Shown: positions 43,017 through 56,213, counted from the first letter of the stretch. The stretch: 64,000 nt of DNA from Symsagittifera roscoffensis (GCF_963678635.1 NC_087070.1:24118933-24182932); one strand, 5' to 3'. Numbers and translations: made by a program. The notes: generated by a model from the sequence alone, not told the origin.

Positions 43017-43661
43017 TGGTTATGTATCCAAGTGTCTTTTTTGTGTATCTATCGTAGTGTAGTCAAGTTGTGTTGTGATAAAGGGAGGGGGTAAAGATTG
43101 AGCTGTTGTTTTTGGTGGGGCTGGAAGTAGTGGGCGATGAACTTTTTTTTTCTCGTACTGTTTTTAAAAACTTAAATGTTAAGTTATCTTGAGTAAGGAT
43201 TTGTATATTATGTTCTTGTATTTGTTTGCGAATGTCATGTCTGTATTGTAATTGGTTTAGTGCCCAATTATGTAATCTTTTATCATCAAGATGTTGACCA
43301 AATAGGGGAGGGGGTGCTAGGAATGTATTCCATTCTAATCGTAGAGGTATATTCGTGCTTAGACGTTCTCGATATCGATCGTCCATATTAGTGGGGAAAA
43401 TTAAAGGAATCGTAGTGGTTGGTGTTTGGCCTGTTTTTGAATGTTTTGACGGGAGTGATAAGGTTTCTGGCAATGATAAGGAGGCGCCGGATGGAATTTT
43501 CTATGGTGTCGTTAACTAAATTTTGGTTCGCTTTGGGAGAATTTTTGTGTCATCTAATGTGGAAAATGTTGTGTTGATACGAGGGGACTAAAAGGATTCT
43601 CACGAATTTTTCAGAGGTTGGCGTTGAACCTCGATAGTCTTGATAATTGAATCCGTGTTTT
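43017..43661 (-). pseudogene. Degenerate Met-less ORF homologue (unit 2)
   Basis: Copy of 32976-33620. The 136-codon open stretch at 43063-43473 is unchanged at the protein level. Confidence 0.75.
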
Positions 43662-46600
43662 CCTAATTTAAAAATGATTTATGTTTTCAAATATGAGAGT
43701 ATTGCTTATGTTTGACCGGGAGGTCTTCTAGTTATAGTTTCAGATCTATTTAAAAGTGACAATCTGTCAGCTAAGGAAAGTGGCGTCGGAATAGTGTGAT
43801 GTTTGAAACGATTGTTTTTGGCTGTGTTTGAACTAGTTGTTCCTGAGTAAAAATCAAAGATTTTTGAGAAAAAACTATCAAAGTATAATGAACGTATTTT
43901 AATTCATCAGGGGAGTTTCTGAACTTCTACTTTTTGAAATATTTGATTTTGTGGAATTCAATTTTTATGACCCTTTCGTGGTTGACTTCTGAGTCTTGAT
44001 GGTTTGCGTTGTTGTGTTTTTTCTTTTGTTTCTGGCATTAAAATTTTTTTTCTGAGATCCAATTATACTTTTGTTTTTGCAATATTTATTTTGGGTATTT
44101 TTATATTTTCTTCGGGAGTGTTTTCAATGATTTGTTTTTGATTTATTTCGAATAAAAATAGTGAATGATTTAAGAGTTGACTTTTTTGTTGATTGTCATT
44201 TTTCTGAGGGTTTTTCTACAATATTTAGTCCTGTAAAGGAGTACAATTGTGTTAATTTGCAAAGGGCGTATTCTTTTGGGTAGTATGGTAAAACATTGCT
44301 TCTATGTTGGATATATTTTTGTTAGGATAATTAAGTTTATATAAACATCTGTGGGTTTTTCAAATACTTGGTATGTTTCTTTATGGATAGGTTGGGTTTT
44401 TGAAGATATTCTTTTCTTTGTTATTAATTTTGTGGTTAGGACATATGTTCCTTTTCATAAATTAGTTGCTGGTGTGAAACTTGAATTATTTGAGGTTGAA
44501 TATTCTGTCTTTATAATAATTTTGAAACAAATTTTTAATAAGTTTCGTTAAGTTTCTTTTCTCAGTTAGAAACCCTTCTGTATGTGTTGCGGAGGCTAAT
44601 TTTAGGATTTGTGGCTGATGAAAATGAGTTTCATTGTGTGTATGTAGTGATAAATTGTAAAAAAAAATTAATCTTTTGTAGGTTGACAATAACCTTATGC
44701 GTTATTGAGGAGTTTGCTATTAACATCATTGGTTTCCGTGGTTTTTGATTGAAAAACATTTATTATGGTGACAGTACTAGAGATATTGTTATTTGTGAAT
44801 TATTTGCTAACGGGAATAGCCTTACGTCAATTGACCATTCGGTCTAATTGGTATCATTTCGTTAATGACAAATATAAGGAATATTTGTAGGGAAGGTTCA
44901 CAACTTCGACTTAACCATTAGTCCATGGGAGTGAAAAGTTTGGGGTTTATATTAATATTATAGAGATGGAATAATATGATGATGTCGTTATTTATGAACT
45001 CGTTACCATTATTTTTGACAAGGACTTCTGGTAGTCCAATTTTGGCTATTCAGTTTTCAGAATGTGTTGTGTATGCATGATAAGCATTAGAATGAGGTAC
45101 GGGATTGAGTGCTACTTGCTGGGTAAATGCGTCAACTGTTGCCATGATCTATGAATTTCCTTCTGAGGAGGGCAATATAGGGCCTTTTCTGTCAAATGGT
45201 ATTCTCTCGTTGAATTAAAAACTTTGACCTTTGAAGTCTTGTCTTCTGCTAATTATTTTTGTTGTGAAAACGGCCTATTTAATTCACACGTTACGCAATT
45301 GTTGGATAGTACTTTTAATCCAAATCGGTGCGTTTGGAAAGTAGAACATTTGAATAAAATTAGTATGTTTTTTTCTGATCCTGCATGTCTTTTTGTATTT
45401 AGGGAACCTGAAATGTGAAATGCCATCAAAATTATGCTTAATGGTAGACAAGATACTTTTGTTTCTGGAGTATGATATTCCAAAAAATGAGCGTTTTTGT
45501 TGATTGTTACCGTGTTGAATTTCTGAAAATATCTAATTAGTATTTTATTTCCTAAAATTGTGTCATTTGCTCTTATGGGTTTTGCTTTAAATTTATGCCA
45601 GTATTTAGGTTTTTTTATAACGTGGTCAAGATTTTGATCTTTTGTATTAATTCTAGCGTTTTTGTTTATGTGATTGGTGAGAAGATGATCTGAATTTTGT
45701 TTTTCGAAAGAAGTTTATTGTCTGAAGGGTCTTGTAGGTTAAAACAAAACAATTTATGATGTTTTTGGAATTTAAATCATGGAGTCCTGGTAAATTTATG
45801 TGATCAGTTAAATTCTCTTTTTCTATCAAAAGGAATAGGCTTTTTCTATGTAACTTTTGCTTAGCTGATTTTTGTTGTGTTTTGTTGTTGATCCTTGAAG
45901 TGTATGGTATTGGTTTAAAAGTAGATTTCCCCAATAAATCTACTTCGTAATGTCTATTTTGGCAGTCGAGGTATCCTGAAAAAAGATCCAAACTATTTAC
46001 TTGCGTATTGTCGGGATCGTTTTTTGCTGCACACTTGCATTTCAGTCGTGGTGATGTTTTGTCTTTTCTACGGTTGTTTTCCGTGTTTTTAATTGAGGTG
46101 GTGTATTTCAACTAAGTGTGTCTGGAAAGCAAGGTTTTCTCCTGCTGTCCAAACTAAATGTAGGTTTGGAAAGGTCATCAAGATAAGTTCAAATCTATAA
46201 ATTTTATGGTTTGAGTTTGATTCTTGTTTAAATAAAAAAATATTGTTCTGTGACTTGTAAATAAAAGTGTTGGATGTTTTGATCCAAGGATTAAAAATTA
46301 ATATTCTGTGAGTGTATAAGTGCAGAGAGTCTAAGTTCCGCTTGTGTAAAAAGCCTTGAGTTTGCTGATACGAGGATCATTTTGTTTGTACTTTTAGGTG
46401 ATTGTAAGAGTGATGCGCCAATTCCAAATTTTAAGGGGTCACACATGGCATAGAAGGGTTGATCTGGATCTAGAACCTTTAGCGAGAAAGATAACGGGAT
46501 TTATCAAAGTGTTGTTTTTCGGTTGTTCTTTTTTATTTACTGGTGATCTTATTTCATATTGCTCCAGAATGTCTACAACTCTGTTGACTTTATCTTGTAA

Positions 46601-47570
46601 GTGAATTGGTACCATACTTGCTCGCTGCTTTTTGAAAACTGCGTCAAAAATAAGAGGGAGGTGTAATGGTGAATGTTATTTACCAAGATAGAATTTAGAT
46701 GTAGCGTAAGCCATTGGGTGTTTTAATAATAGTTCTGCTAATTGATCATTCTCGTTTTGATTGACATGTGAATGTTGAAAATTGAACAGTCTGGGAACAT
46801 TTTAATGTTCATTTGTATATTTCGAAATTTGAATTGTAGGTTTAAAATAGGATATTTTTGTGAAGTAGTTTGTATTTCGTTTAGAATCATTTGTAATATT
46901 ATTGTTAGATAATTGTTTATTAAGAATGGGTGATTGACAAATATCTAGTAGTTTTAAAAGGTTATTTACTCTAAATTCTCCTTATTCTGTCAGATGGATT
47001 GTTGCATTCAATTCGCAATATCCTAAGAGTCCTAGAGGTGATGTGATTTTAAATGGTAAGCTGAAGAGATTTTATGTCTGAGTTTCTGCCTTTTGCATAA
47101 TGGATAAAAATGTTACGCTAAAAAACATAAGAATGAATTTAAATTCAAGGTCAGATATGTATAGTTTTTGTTTGTTTTGATCAACTTCATTTTGATGTAC
47201 TTGACTTACAGAGAAGATATTTACGTTAGATGATAATGGTTTTCAGTGTTTGCGTTTGTTCATTATATATGAGCTAAAACCTTGAGAAAGTTGGAGCTGC
47301 TTATTGAGTTTTTGGAAAACTGTTAGAGATGTAATAATTTTTCTTTTATATTTGTCCGTAATATACTATTCAAGATGTTAATGATGTGAACAAATTTTGT
47401 AATAAACGGTATTCCAACAATACTGTGTTTTATATCTGTAATATGGAATAATTATTTAAAGGGTTTTTTTAAAAAGCTTCTTTTGTTCCATTGTTTAGGT
47501 TGGAACAAGGTATAATTGAAATATTTCATGGTTTTTTAGACTTGAATCTTAAGCTGTGTTGTTTTTGAGA
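43662..47570 (-). pseudogene. Degenerate pol (unit 2), with 590-bp deletion
   Basis: Integrase C-terminal region, core and zinc finger, connection and RNase H match unit 1 (43662-46477). At 46477/46478 it jumps across the missing RT palm part into pre-RT sequence (46478-47570). The stretch 46478-46695 matches the third copy at 49878-50100, not unit 1, which indicates gene conversion or a crossover breakpoint. Non-functional. Confidence 0.8.
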
Positions 47571-50500
47571 ATTATTTGCTAACGGGAATAGCCTTACGTC
47601 AATTGACCATTCGGTCTAATTGGTATCATTTCCTTGATGATAAATATAAGGAATATTTGTAGGGAAGGTTCACAACTTCGACTTAACCATTAGTCCATGG
47701 GAGTGAAAAGTTTGGGGTTTATATTAACATTATAGAGATGGAATAATATGATGATGTCGTTTTTTATGAATTCGGTACCATTTTCTTTGACAAGGACTTC
47801 TGGTAGTCCAAAGTTGGCTATTCAGTTTTTATAATGTGTTGTGTATGCATAATAAGCATTAGAATGAGGTACGGGATTAAAGCTACTTGGTGGGTAAATG
47901 CGTCAACTGTTGCCATGATCTATGAATTTCCTTCTGAGGAGGGCAATATAGGGCCTTTTCTGTCAAATGGTATTCTCTGGTTGAATTAAAAAATTTGACT
48001 TTTGAAGTCTTGTTTTCTGCTAATTATTTTTGTTGTGAAAACGGCCTATTTAATTCACACGTTACGCAATCGTTGGATAATACTTTTAATCCAAATCGGT
48101 GCGTTTGGAAAGTAGAAACTTTGAATAAAACTGGTATGTTTTTTTCTGATCCTGCCTGTATTTTTGTATTTAAGGAACCTGAAATGTGAAATGCTACCAA
48201 AATTATGCTTAATGGTAGACAGGGTACTTTTGTTTCTGGAGTATGATATATGATATTCCAAAAGATCAGCGTTTTTGTTGATTGTTGCAGTGTTGATTTC
48301 AGAAAATATCTAAATCGTATTTTATTTCCAAAATTTGTATCATTTGCTCTTATGGGTTTTGTTTTAAATTTATGCCAGTTTTTAGGTTTTTTGATAACAT
48401 GGTCAAGATTTTGATCTTTTCTAGTAATTCTAGCGTTATTGTTTATGTGATTGGTGAGAAGATTATCTGAATTTTGTTTTTCGAAAGAGGTTTATTGTCT
48501 AAAGGGTCTTGTAGGTTAAAAAACAATTTATGATGTATTTGGAATTTAAATCATGGAGTCCTGGTAAATTTATGCGATCAGTTAAATTCTCTTTTTCTAT
48601 CAAAAGGAATAGGCTTTTTCTATGTAACTTTTGCTTAGCTGATTTTTGTTGTGTTTTGTTGTTGATCCTTGAAGTGTATGGTATTGGTTTAAAAGTAGAT
48701 TTCCCCAATAAATCTACTTCGTAATGGCTATTTTGGCAGTCGAGGTATCCTGAAAAAAGATCCAAACTATTTACTTGCGTATTGTCGGGATCGTTTTTTG
48801 CTGCATACTTGCATTTCAGTCGTGGTGATGTTTTGTCTTTTCTACGGTTGTCTTCCGTGTTTTTAATTGAGGTGGTGTATTTCAACTAAGTGTGTCTGGA
48901 AAGCAAGGTTTTCTCCTGCTGTCCAAACTGAATGTAGGTTTGGAAAGGTCATCAAGATAAGTTCAAATCTATAATTTTTATGGTTTGAGTTTGATTCTTG
49001 TTTAAATAAAAAAATATTGTTCTGTAATTTGTAAATAAAAGTGTTGGATGTTTTGATCCAAGGATTAAAAATTCATATTCTGTGAGTGTATAAGTGTAGA
49101 GAGTCTAAGTTCCGCTTGTGTAAAAAGTCTTGAGTTTGCTGATACAAGGTTCATTTTGTTTGTACTTTTAGGTGATTGTAAGAGTGATGCGCCAATTCCA
49201 AATTTTAAGGGGTCACACATGGCATAGAAGGGTTGATCTGGATCTAGAATTGTGTTTGAGATCTTTTCTGTATGAAGAGTTTTTATTTCATTAAAATATT
49301 TTGATGTTCTAATTCCAAGGAAGTCTTGGATTTTTTTTGAATTGGGGGAGGAATTTTTAATATAGCATCTATTCGAGATTTTAATAGAGTAATTATGATA
49401 CCTCCAATAAAATTTTCAAAGAATTTAACACGAGTAAAAAATTGTGATTTATCTGGGGCTGCTTTCATGTATTTTTTTAGTAAAAACTGGTCATTTTTTT
49501 CGAATACTTTGAACACTTCCTGCTTTGTTTGATATTAGATAGAAACATTGTCTAAATATGTGTTAACCTTTTTTCTAAGAATAAGTGGTCTAAAATTTTG
49601 CTGAAAAAGCTGCTGGTCCTATGAAAATTCAATAGAAGAGTCGATTAAATTTTTTTTATTGATTTCAAATGACGAATTGTTTAAGTGGTTGTGATTGTTC
49701 GTCTAGTGGCATTTGATTATATGCGCTGTTCGTGTCAGCAGTAGTTTACTAATGTCCATTTAATTTAGTGAGTATAGTTTGGATTGGTTCTATGGGCCAA
49801 TCACATTTAGATGCATCAATTAGCTAATTCAGATATCTTGCATCTAAAACAGTTTTTAGCGAGAATGATAACAGGATTCACCTTTAGCGAGAAAGATAAC
49901 GGGATTTATCAAAGTGTTGTTTTTCGGTTGTTCTTTTTTATTTACTGGTGATCTTATTTCATATTGCTCCAGAATGTCTACAACTCTGTTGACTTTATCT
50001 TGTAAGTGAATTGGTACCATACTTGCTCGCTGCTTTTTGAAAACTGCGTCAAAAATAAGAGGGAGGTGTAATGGTGAATGTTATTTACCAAGATAGAATT
50101 TAGATGTAGCGTAAACCATTGGGTGTTTTAATAATAGTCCTGCTAATTGATCAATCTCGTTTTGATTGACTTGTGAATGTTGAAAATTGAACAGTGTGAG
50201 AACATTTTAATGTTCATTTGTATATTTCGAAATTTGAAATGTAGGTTTAAAATAAAATATTTTTGTGAAGTAGTTTGTATTTCGTTTAGAATCAACTGTA
50301 ATATTTTTGTTAGATAATTGTTTATTAAGAATGGGTGATTGACAAACATCTAGTAGTTTTAAAAGGTTAATTACTCTAAATTCTCTTTATTCTGTCAGAT
50401 GGATTGTTGCATTTAATTCGCAATACCCTTAGAGTCTTAGGGGTGATGTGATTTTAAATGGTAAGCTGAAAAGATTTTATGTCTGAGTTTCTGTCTTTTG

Positions 50501-51304
50501 CATAATGGATAAAAATGTTACGCTAAAAAACATAAGAATTGGTTTAAATTCAAGGTCAGATAAGTATAGTTTTTGTTTGTTTTGATCAATTTCATTTTGA
50601 TGTACTTGACTTACAGAGAAGATATATACGTTAGATGATAATGGTTTTCAGTGTTTGCGTTTGTTCATTATATATGAGCTAAAACCTTGAGAAAGTTGGA
50701 GCTGCTTATTGAGTCTTTGGAAAACTGTTGGAGATGTACTATTTTTTCTTTTATAATTGTCCGTAAAATACTATTCAAGATGTTAATGATGTGAATAAAT
50801 TTTGTAATAAACGGTATTCCAACAGTACTGTGTTTTATATCTGTAATTTGGAATAATTATTTACAGGGTTTTTTTAAAAAGCTTCTTTTGTTCCCTTGTT
50901 CAGGTTGGAACAAGGTATAATTGAGTTATTTCATAGATTTTTAGACTTGAATCTTAAGCTGTGGCTAAACTATTTGAGGTTTTAGAAGGTGAAAGTCTTG
51001 CATGTATAATTTGAATTTCATTCCATGTGGGAATAGTTATAAGGTTTGATTATGCTCCTGAATCAATTAGAAAAGCAATTTTAAAGTCTGGTGATTGAAA
51101 GTTTTTATACTTTGGACTTTCTAAGAGAAGTAGGATTGTCCAAATTTTTTCTTTTGGTGCTTGTATTTTATTTGTCGTATTTAGATATATATTAATCACA
51201 TTTGAATTATTGGCGATAACTTGTTGTGTATAATGTACGGTATTTTGGCTTTTAATCGGTTCGCCGAGATTAGAATTGGTTGCATTGTTTTGATAGATTT
51301 CCAA
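47571..51304 (-). pseudogene. Degenerate protease-RT-RNase H-integrase (oldest pol copy of element 2)
   Basis: Protease remnant with FLIDSGA at 51050-51070 (open 51050-51304), pre-RT region to about 50100, RT to 49280 with YLDN at 49547-49558, RNase H 49260-48890, connection region (open 48499-48885), and integrase zinc finger and core 48261-47580. It ends where the repeated pre-RT segment of unit 2 begins. Frameshifts and stops throughout. The shared YLDN shows that RT was dead before the pol duplication. Confidence 0.8.
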
Positions 51305-54300
51305 TTGATTGGTGTTTCGTAATCATTTTTGACTAGAAGCATGTTTATTAAAAGCGTTTTTCGTTATCTCTAGCTTAACAATGTATGTGATTTAGCTTTT
51401 TTTCCACGTTTTTTGTATTGTCAATACCGGGAGGGTCTGTTTGGGTGTTTTCTGTTGACTGTACTTGGTTCATATGTCTTCGATGTTTTCCTGTAATACT
51501 TCTGTATTTTTGACTTTGTGAATTTGAGTTTTGAAAGTTATTTCTATGTGGTTTTAATTGTTTTTCTGTCTAGTTTGAATAAGAACTATTTCTATTATAG
51601 TTCTAGGAGTTACTTCCATTTGAATTGATCTTGAGTAATTACTGCGATACTGATTGTTCTGACTATTTAACATGCAATATCTGTTTTATGAATAATTCTT
51701 TGAATTTCTTCTGTCTGGAGATCTTCCGCGAAAATAATTCGATAGAGAGATTGTGATCCGCAATTTTTTGTAGCAATCTGGAATTGTTTTTCCTGAGCTG
51801 TTAGTACTTGGAACATTCTTAATGAACTTTTTTCGTGTATTGGTAAAAAGTTTTATTTGATTCTCTGTGGTTTTGTGGTTTGTTTTGGTTATCCTGTTGT
51901 TTTTGTCTGCATTCAGCAATGCAAGGTCCGTATCTACGACAATAGTTGCACCGTTTTTGAATGATTATTTACCATTGACCTTTGGGTTCTTTCCGTAGAT
52001 GTTGAATATTTGGGTATTTTCTTCTGCCAATTCATTATCAGAGTCAAGAATATTTTCAGTTTGTTAAGTTGTCTGGATATTGTTTACATTTTGTAGTTTT
52101 AAATTTTCTGTTTCTTCTAATTTCATAGTGATCTCAGCTTGTTCTAGTTTGTCTACTAGCAGTAGAAATACTACCGTGTCGGTTTCTCGAATTGATGATG
52201 GATGTATGCTCTCTTTTTTATTGTAACTTTTCGTATTGTCGGTTTCTCGAAGCTACCATGTCGTTTTCTCGAATTAATGATGGATGTATGCTCTCTTTTT
52301 TGTTGTAACTTTTCGTATTTGTGGTGTTAGCGTCAGCATTAGAATTTCAGTCATTTTCGTATTTTTCTAGTCATGTGTATCGAGGGAGTCAAACATTTTT
52401 TTTGAGATTCTTGTGTGAATCATTACCAAATTGATTTAATTGTTATAGTAAAAATTGAGAACCATTTTTGAGCTGCACCATCAAAGGTGGTTTGTATTAA
52501 AGTTGTACGTGTATGTATCCATTTTTGATGGAGTGATGTAATTAATGGTTCTGGGCCTGTATTTAAAATAAAATGTGCTGTGACTGCATTTAGACAACCT
52601 TCTACTGAGTATTCAGGGTCTGTTTCCGTGAATAACATGAGTGGTTTATTAGAAGATTTGGATGATCCGCCCTTAAGGTATGGATTCATTGTCATTTGTA
52701 GTAATTGTGCTGCGTTTGGTATTCGTGATAAAAAAAATTGTAAGTTGGGTCTTTGTAATTTCATGTTGCTGTAGATAGTATGGCAGTTGATTAGCTTGAT
52801 AACCTTGTGTGTTTATAGAGTTTTCTGATTTAATTTTTTCTTATAAGATGCTGAATTTTGTTTTTAAGGAAAGGGTTGTCTTCGTTGTCGATTTGTTCAG
52901 AACGTGTATAAGGTTTAAAATTATCTGATTGGTAAAAAATATTCCGGTTGTTTTTTCGTAGAATATATTAGTGTTGATGGTTTTGATTGAACTAGTCTTC
53001 TTCTTCTAAATAGTGTGATTGATTTCTTGTGAATTGTTTGTTCCTTATAGTTTTTGTTTAAAAAGTTAACAATTTTCACGACGATCTGTTGTAGTTCCTT
53101 GTTGGTCTTTAAAGAAAACTGAGTGGGGGCTTGTTGTGGTATCTTGCGATTGTGATATTGTTTTTGTGACTGATTTCGATTTTGTGTTCGGGTTTTTGTT
53201 ATTGGTCTAGTTCAATTGTTATACGCAAAAAAATACGTAATTGCGGTATGAAAAACTTTTTCTATTTGGAGTATTTTGCTTGTTTGGTTGTCGTGTTTCG
53301 GTTATTGATCTTTACATTTGGTAATCTATTTGTGAACATTTTGGCACAACAGATGATTTTAATATTGATTGAATAGTGGAGTATTTTTTTATGTGGTGTT
53401 TTAAGTGTAGGATGAACAGGAGAAATGCTTTGTGGTGTTGTTGTAACTATTTCCTTGTTAATCAAATATGATGGGGTTTGAATATCCTATTTTGTAAGGT
53501 GTTTTTGTTCCATTGAGGGTTTCTTGTGTGTTGAAAATTAATGAAATTAAACTATTTCCCGTTCTATCGATGAAATTAGTTTTCTAGTTTAAACGTGTTG
53601 CATCAGAATAATTGGAGTAACTCTTAGCTAATTTTTGTGTACAGAAACAGTGGTGATAGTTGCACTTGAAATGACAGTGGTTATATTACTAAACAATGGA
53701 TGAGAACATTCAGGGTCGCAAACAAAATCTGTTTGGTCGGCTTATAATGTTTCATTGTCTAAGGTTTGTGGTCGTAAACTATTTGATGTTGAAATGAAGT
53801 CTAAATAGTGAACAAAATACTCTATTATTAACCATGCAAGGATTCGTTGTAAATAATGTTTTAAATTTTTTATGATGTCTCGTTACTAGCAAGGTTTTCA
53901 CGGATTGTATTCAGAAATTTTGAGAAAGGAAAATTATCTTGTCTTACAATTGAGTGTCGAGATGTCTGAGGTTGTGATTCATTTGATGTTTCGTTTAATT
54001 TTAATACAGATATATAACTTAAAAATTAGAGAAAACATAGTTTCTAAAAATTAAATTTGCTCTTTGTGAATTTTGATGTTGTGTAATTTTACGTCTTCTC
54101 TGAATCCTTTTGAGAATTCTAGATCTTTATCATCTGTTTGTATTTGATGCGGTGTTTGATTTGGTTGTGATGGTAAAATCTCAGTGTGAATATTCCGTAA
54201 AATGAAGTGAGTTTACAGATGCTTTTATGTAGCGATCAAGTATTTTTGTCTTAATTCTTATTTCGGGAAATTCCTGTGTGCATGAACTACTTCATTTTTC

Positions 54301-54500
54301 GAATAAATTTGCACTTAAAGGAAGACAAAGTTATACTTGTCCTCGAGCGGGATCACTTTTTGGATAGATAACACCGTTAAACATAGATTCATTGTCAATT
54401 TTTTTTCGTATTGAATCAATTTTTGTATTGTAGTACTGCTAATGTGTAACTTTCATTGTGTCTAATTGGCTGATTCCAATTACATAGTTGTACCGGTTTT
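51305..54500 (-). pseudogene. Degenerate gag of element 2
   Basis: N-terminal Gag remnants (CTQEFPEIRIKTKI near 54280; HSIVRQDNFPFSKFLNTIRE near 53920) align with the element 1 Gag N-terminus. The capsid-like part is clearest at 52423-52764 (TDPEYSVEGCLNAV, FDGAAQKWF). The zinc knuckle near 51909-51953 keeps CNYCRRYG but has lost the histidine. An 82-bp tandem duplication lies at 52171-52334. Non-functional. Confidence 0.75.
52171..52334. repeat. 82-bp tandem duplication in the gag remnant
   Basis: CTACC(G/A)TGTCG(G)TTTTCTCGAATT... occurs at 52171 and 52253 with a few differences. The second copy begins after a partial TGTCGGTTTCTCGAAG string, so slippage in a decayed sequence is likely. Confidence 0.7.
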
Positions 54501-54631
54501 TGAACATGTGATTTTTTTATTCTCGTTTACCTTTTATTGGTGATGGTGATGTGGATTCTGAGTCAGAAAAAAACTTTTGTCCTGTTTTGGGCTGTTTTTA
54601 TCTATCGAATCTTTTAGGACCTGAAGCTCTT

Positions 54632-54910
54632 GTAATGTAGTTGTAACTGATTCCAAAATTGCGTTAGGTGTTTTTGAAAATCTTCATGTTTTTAATTTGT
54701 TTTTGTGTTGCTATTATTGTAATTTTTTGTGTTTGTTTTTTGGATCTAATATACCCTATTGTTTGCCTTTGTAATGTAGTTGTAACTGATTCCAAAATTG
54801 CGTTAGGTGTTTTTGAAAATTTTCGTTTTTTAATTTGTTTTTGTGTTGCTATTATTGTAATTTTTTGTGTTTGTTTTTTGGATCTAATATACCCTATTGT
54901 TTGCCTTTGT
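54632..54910. repeat. 139-bp tandem duplication upstream of gag
   Basis: GTAATGTAGTTGTAACTGAT... repeats at 54632-54770 and 54771-54910 with about three differences. On the minus strand both copies code for RQTIGYIRSKKQTQKITI. The 139-bp period is not a multiple of three. Confidence 0.9.
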
Positions 54911-55044
54911 GGTGTTAAAACAAGATCATAACCTTCGTCTTTAATTAAACAATCGTGTAGTAATATGGTTTGCTTACCGCCTAAATTTTTTTTGACATAA
55001 GGTTTAGGATGATGAATGCAAATTCGGAGATTAGAAAATTTCAA
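54664..55044 (-). CDS. Lys/Gln-rich ORF upstream of gag (126 aa, unknown)
   Basis: Begins MKFSNLRICIHHPKP and contains the motif RQTIGYIRSKKQTQ twice because of the tandem repeat. Basic, no membrane segment, no recognised family. It lies between the primer-binding site and gag of element 2. Element 1 has no counterpart, since its gag starts 62 nt after the LTR. It may be a degraded accessory gene, a captured host fragment or a chance frame. After the repeat the coding sense seems to continue in another frame to about 54535. Confidence 0.35.
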   Translation of the reverse strand: MKFSNLRICIHHPKPYVKKNLGGKQTILLHDCLIKDEGYDLVLTPQRQTIGYIRSKKQTQKITIIATQKQIKKRKFSKTPNAILESVTTTLQRQTIGYIRSKKQTQKITIIATQKQIKNMKIFKNT

Positions 55045-55906
55045 TTCTTAAACTGTTTTTGAATGGTTTTCTTAAATTGGGGAATAGAATATCGAGGTTG
55101 ACGGGTTGGAGAGAGAGTATGTCAATTCTTTAGAATGATGAATATTTTCTCGTGACTAAGTTTAATTGTAAGAAAAACTTACTTAATCTTACCTGGGATA
55201 TTTAGTGAAGGATGAGTAACCGAAGTTCTTCACTTCACTTTTTATCTTGATTATAATGGTTAGTTTTTCTTTCTCCTAATCCTGGGTTTTTGATAAAATT
55301 TGTAGAGTGAGTTGACGTTTTAGGTCGTTAGACACTTTGAAATATGAGGTGAGGAGAACAAAGTTGTCCTGATTGATTGAAGGGAAGCCATGATGATCAG
55401 TTGATTTAAGTGAAACAAATTTTTATATAAAGTTAAATTAAAGATCCAAGGAAAAGCTTAATGATCAGTATTTAAAGGAAATTTAAATTATCAAAAAGCA
55501 ACGATTGGCCATGATAAAATTTTGTGAATATAAATTTCAAGTTATAAAAAGTTATAAAATGAAAATTACTTTAAGGAGTAAAGTTTTGATTGATGTTAGT
55601 TTTTGAATAAATTTCTTTATGTTTTAGATGATGAAACGAGGATTAAAAAAATGTATTCTTGAGAAGCAAGAAGTTTTTTCAATAAGTTTAATAAAACTAA
55701 CGTTAATATTTCCTTCTAATCAATTTTTGTATTTTTTTTTCAAAAAAATTAATTTCACAAAAGTTTTCCAAAATTAAAGTACTGCAGATTTTGAAAGGAC
55801 TGAAGAGTGTATTTTTTATCAGTCGTCATTTTTGTTATATAATTTAGCTATAAAGCACCAAGTAGATTTTTGAAGAAGTCACTTTATTCTTCACATAAAA
55901 TAACTT
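55045..55906 (-). other. Non-coding spacer in the element 2 leader
   Basis: About 860 bp, AT-rich, no ORF. Nothing recognisable and no similarity to element 1 that I can see. Confidence 0.5.
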
Positions 55907-56155
55907 TCATGTCAATAAATGAAAACTTAAATTTACAGCATAGAGGATTCTGAAGACATATACTCTTTGCGGTTTGCGCCGTACTATCATGTAGTATCTT
56001 GGTCCGTCGTTCAATCGATGTACGCGTCGTGATCTTGTTCTTCGTTCAACACCTGGTACTTCTCGTATTGTTTGAAATGTTGGCCTAGATTCATTGAGAC
56101 GTAGAGACATATCTAATAAATTGTCTGTTCCATCTAACATTTTGCATTCTTGCAA
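55907..56155 (-). CDS. Arg-rich 82-aa ORF after the primer-binding site (unknown)
   Basis: Starts about 60 nt downstream of the element 2 primer-binding site and is uninterrupted, unlike the rest of the element. It has an acidic N-terminus, an arginine-rich centre (RRTRSRRVHRLND) and a hydrophobic C-terminal end. Codon use is mixed and higher in GC than gag. It might be a small RNA- or DNA-binding accessory protein, a first coding exon spliced onward, or captured host sequence. No homologue in element 1; family unknown. Confidence 0.4.
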   Translation of the reverse strand: MQECKMLDGTDNLLDMSLRLNESRPTFQTIREVPGVERRTRSRRVHRLNDGPRYYMIVRRKPQRVYVFRILYAVNLSFHLLT

Positions 56156-56213
56156 TTTGTTTCTTCTTCTTATTCTAATTTGCTAAAGTTAGTTAATGTC
56201 TTTTCGAGATTTT

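Larger units (their letters stand above)
28672..48130 (-). repeat. 10,041-bp tandem duplication inside element 2
   Basis: Unit 1 is about 28672-38712 and unit 2 about 38713-48130, offset 10,041 bp for most of the length. Unit 2 lacks about 590 bp (unit 1 36437-37066). The units differ by only scattered bases and share the same stops and frameshifts in env, the 601-aa ORF and integrase. The duplication therefore came after the element was already dead, by unequal exchange or replication error and not by retrotransposition. Confidence 0.9.

Noticed and set aside
54632..54910. CRISPR-like array
   Set aside because: Only two head-to-tail copies with no spacers, inside a eukaryotic retroelement.
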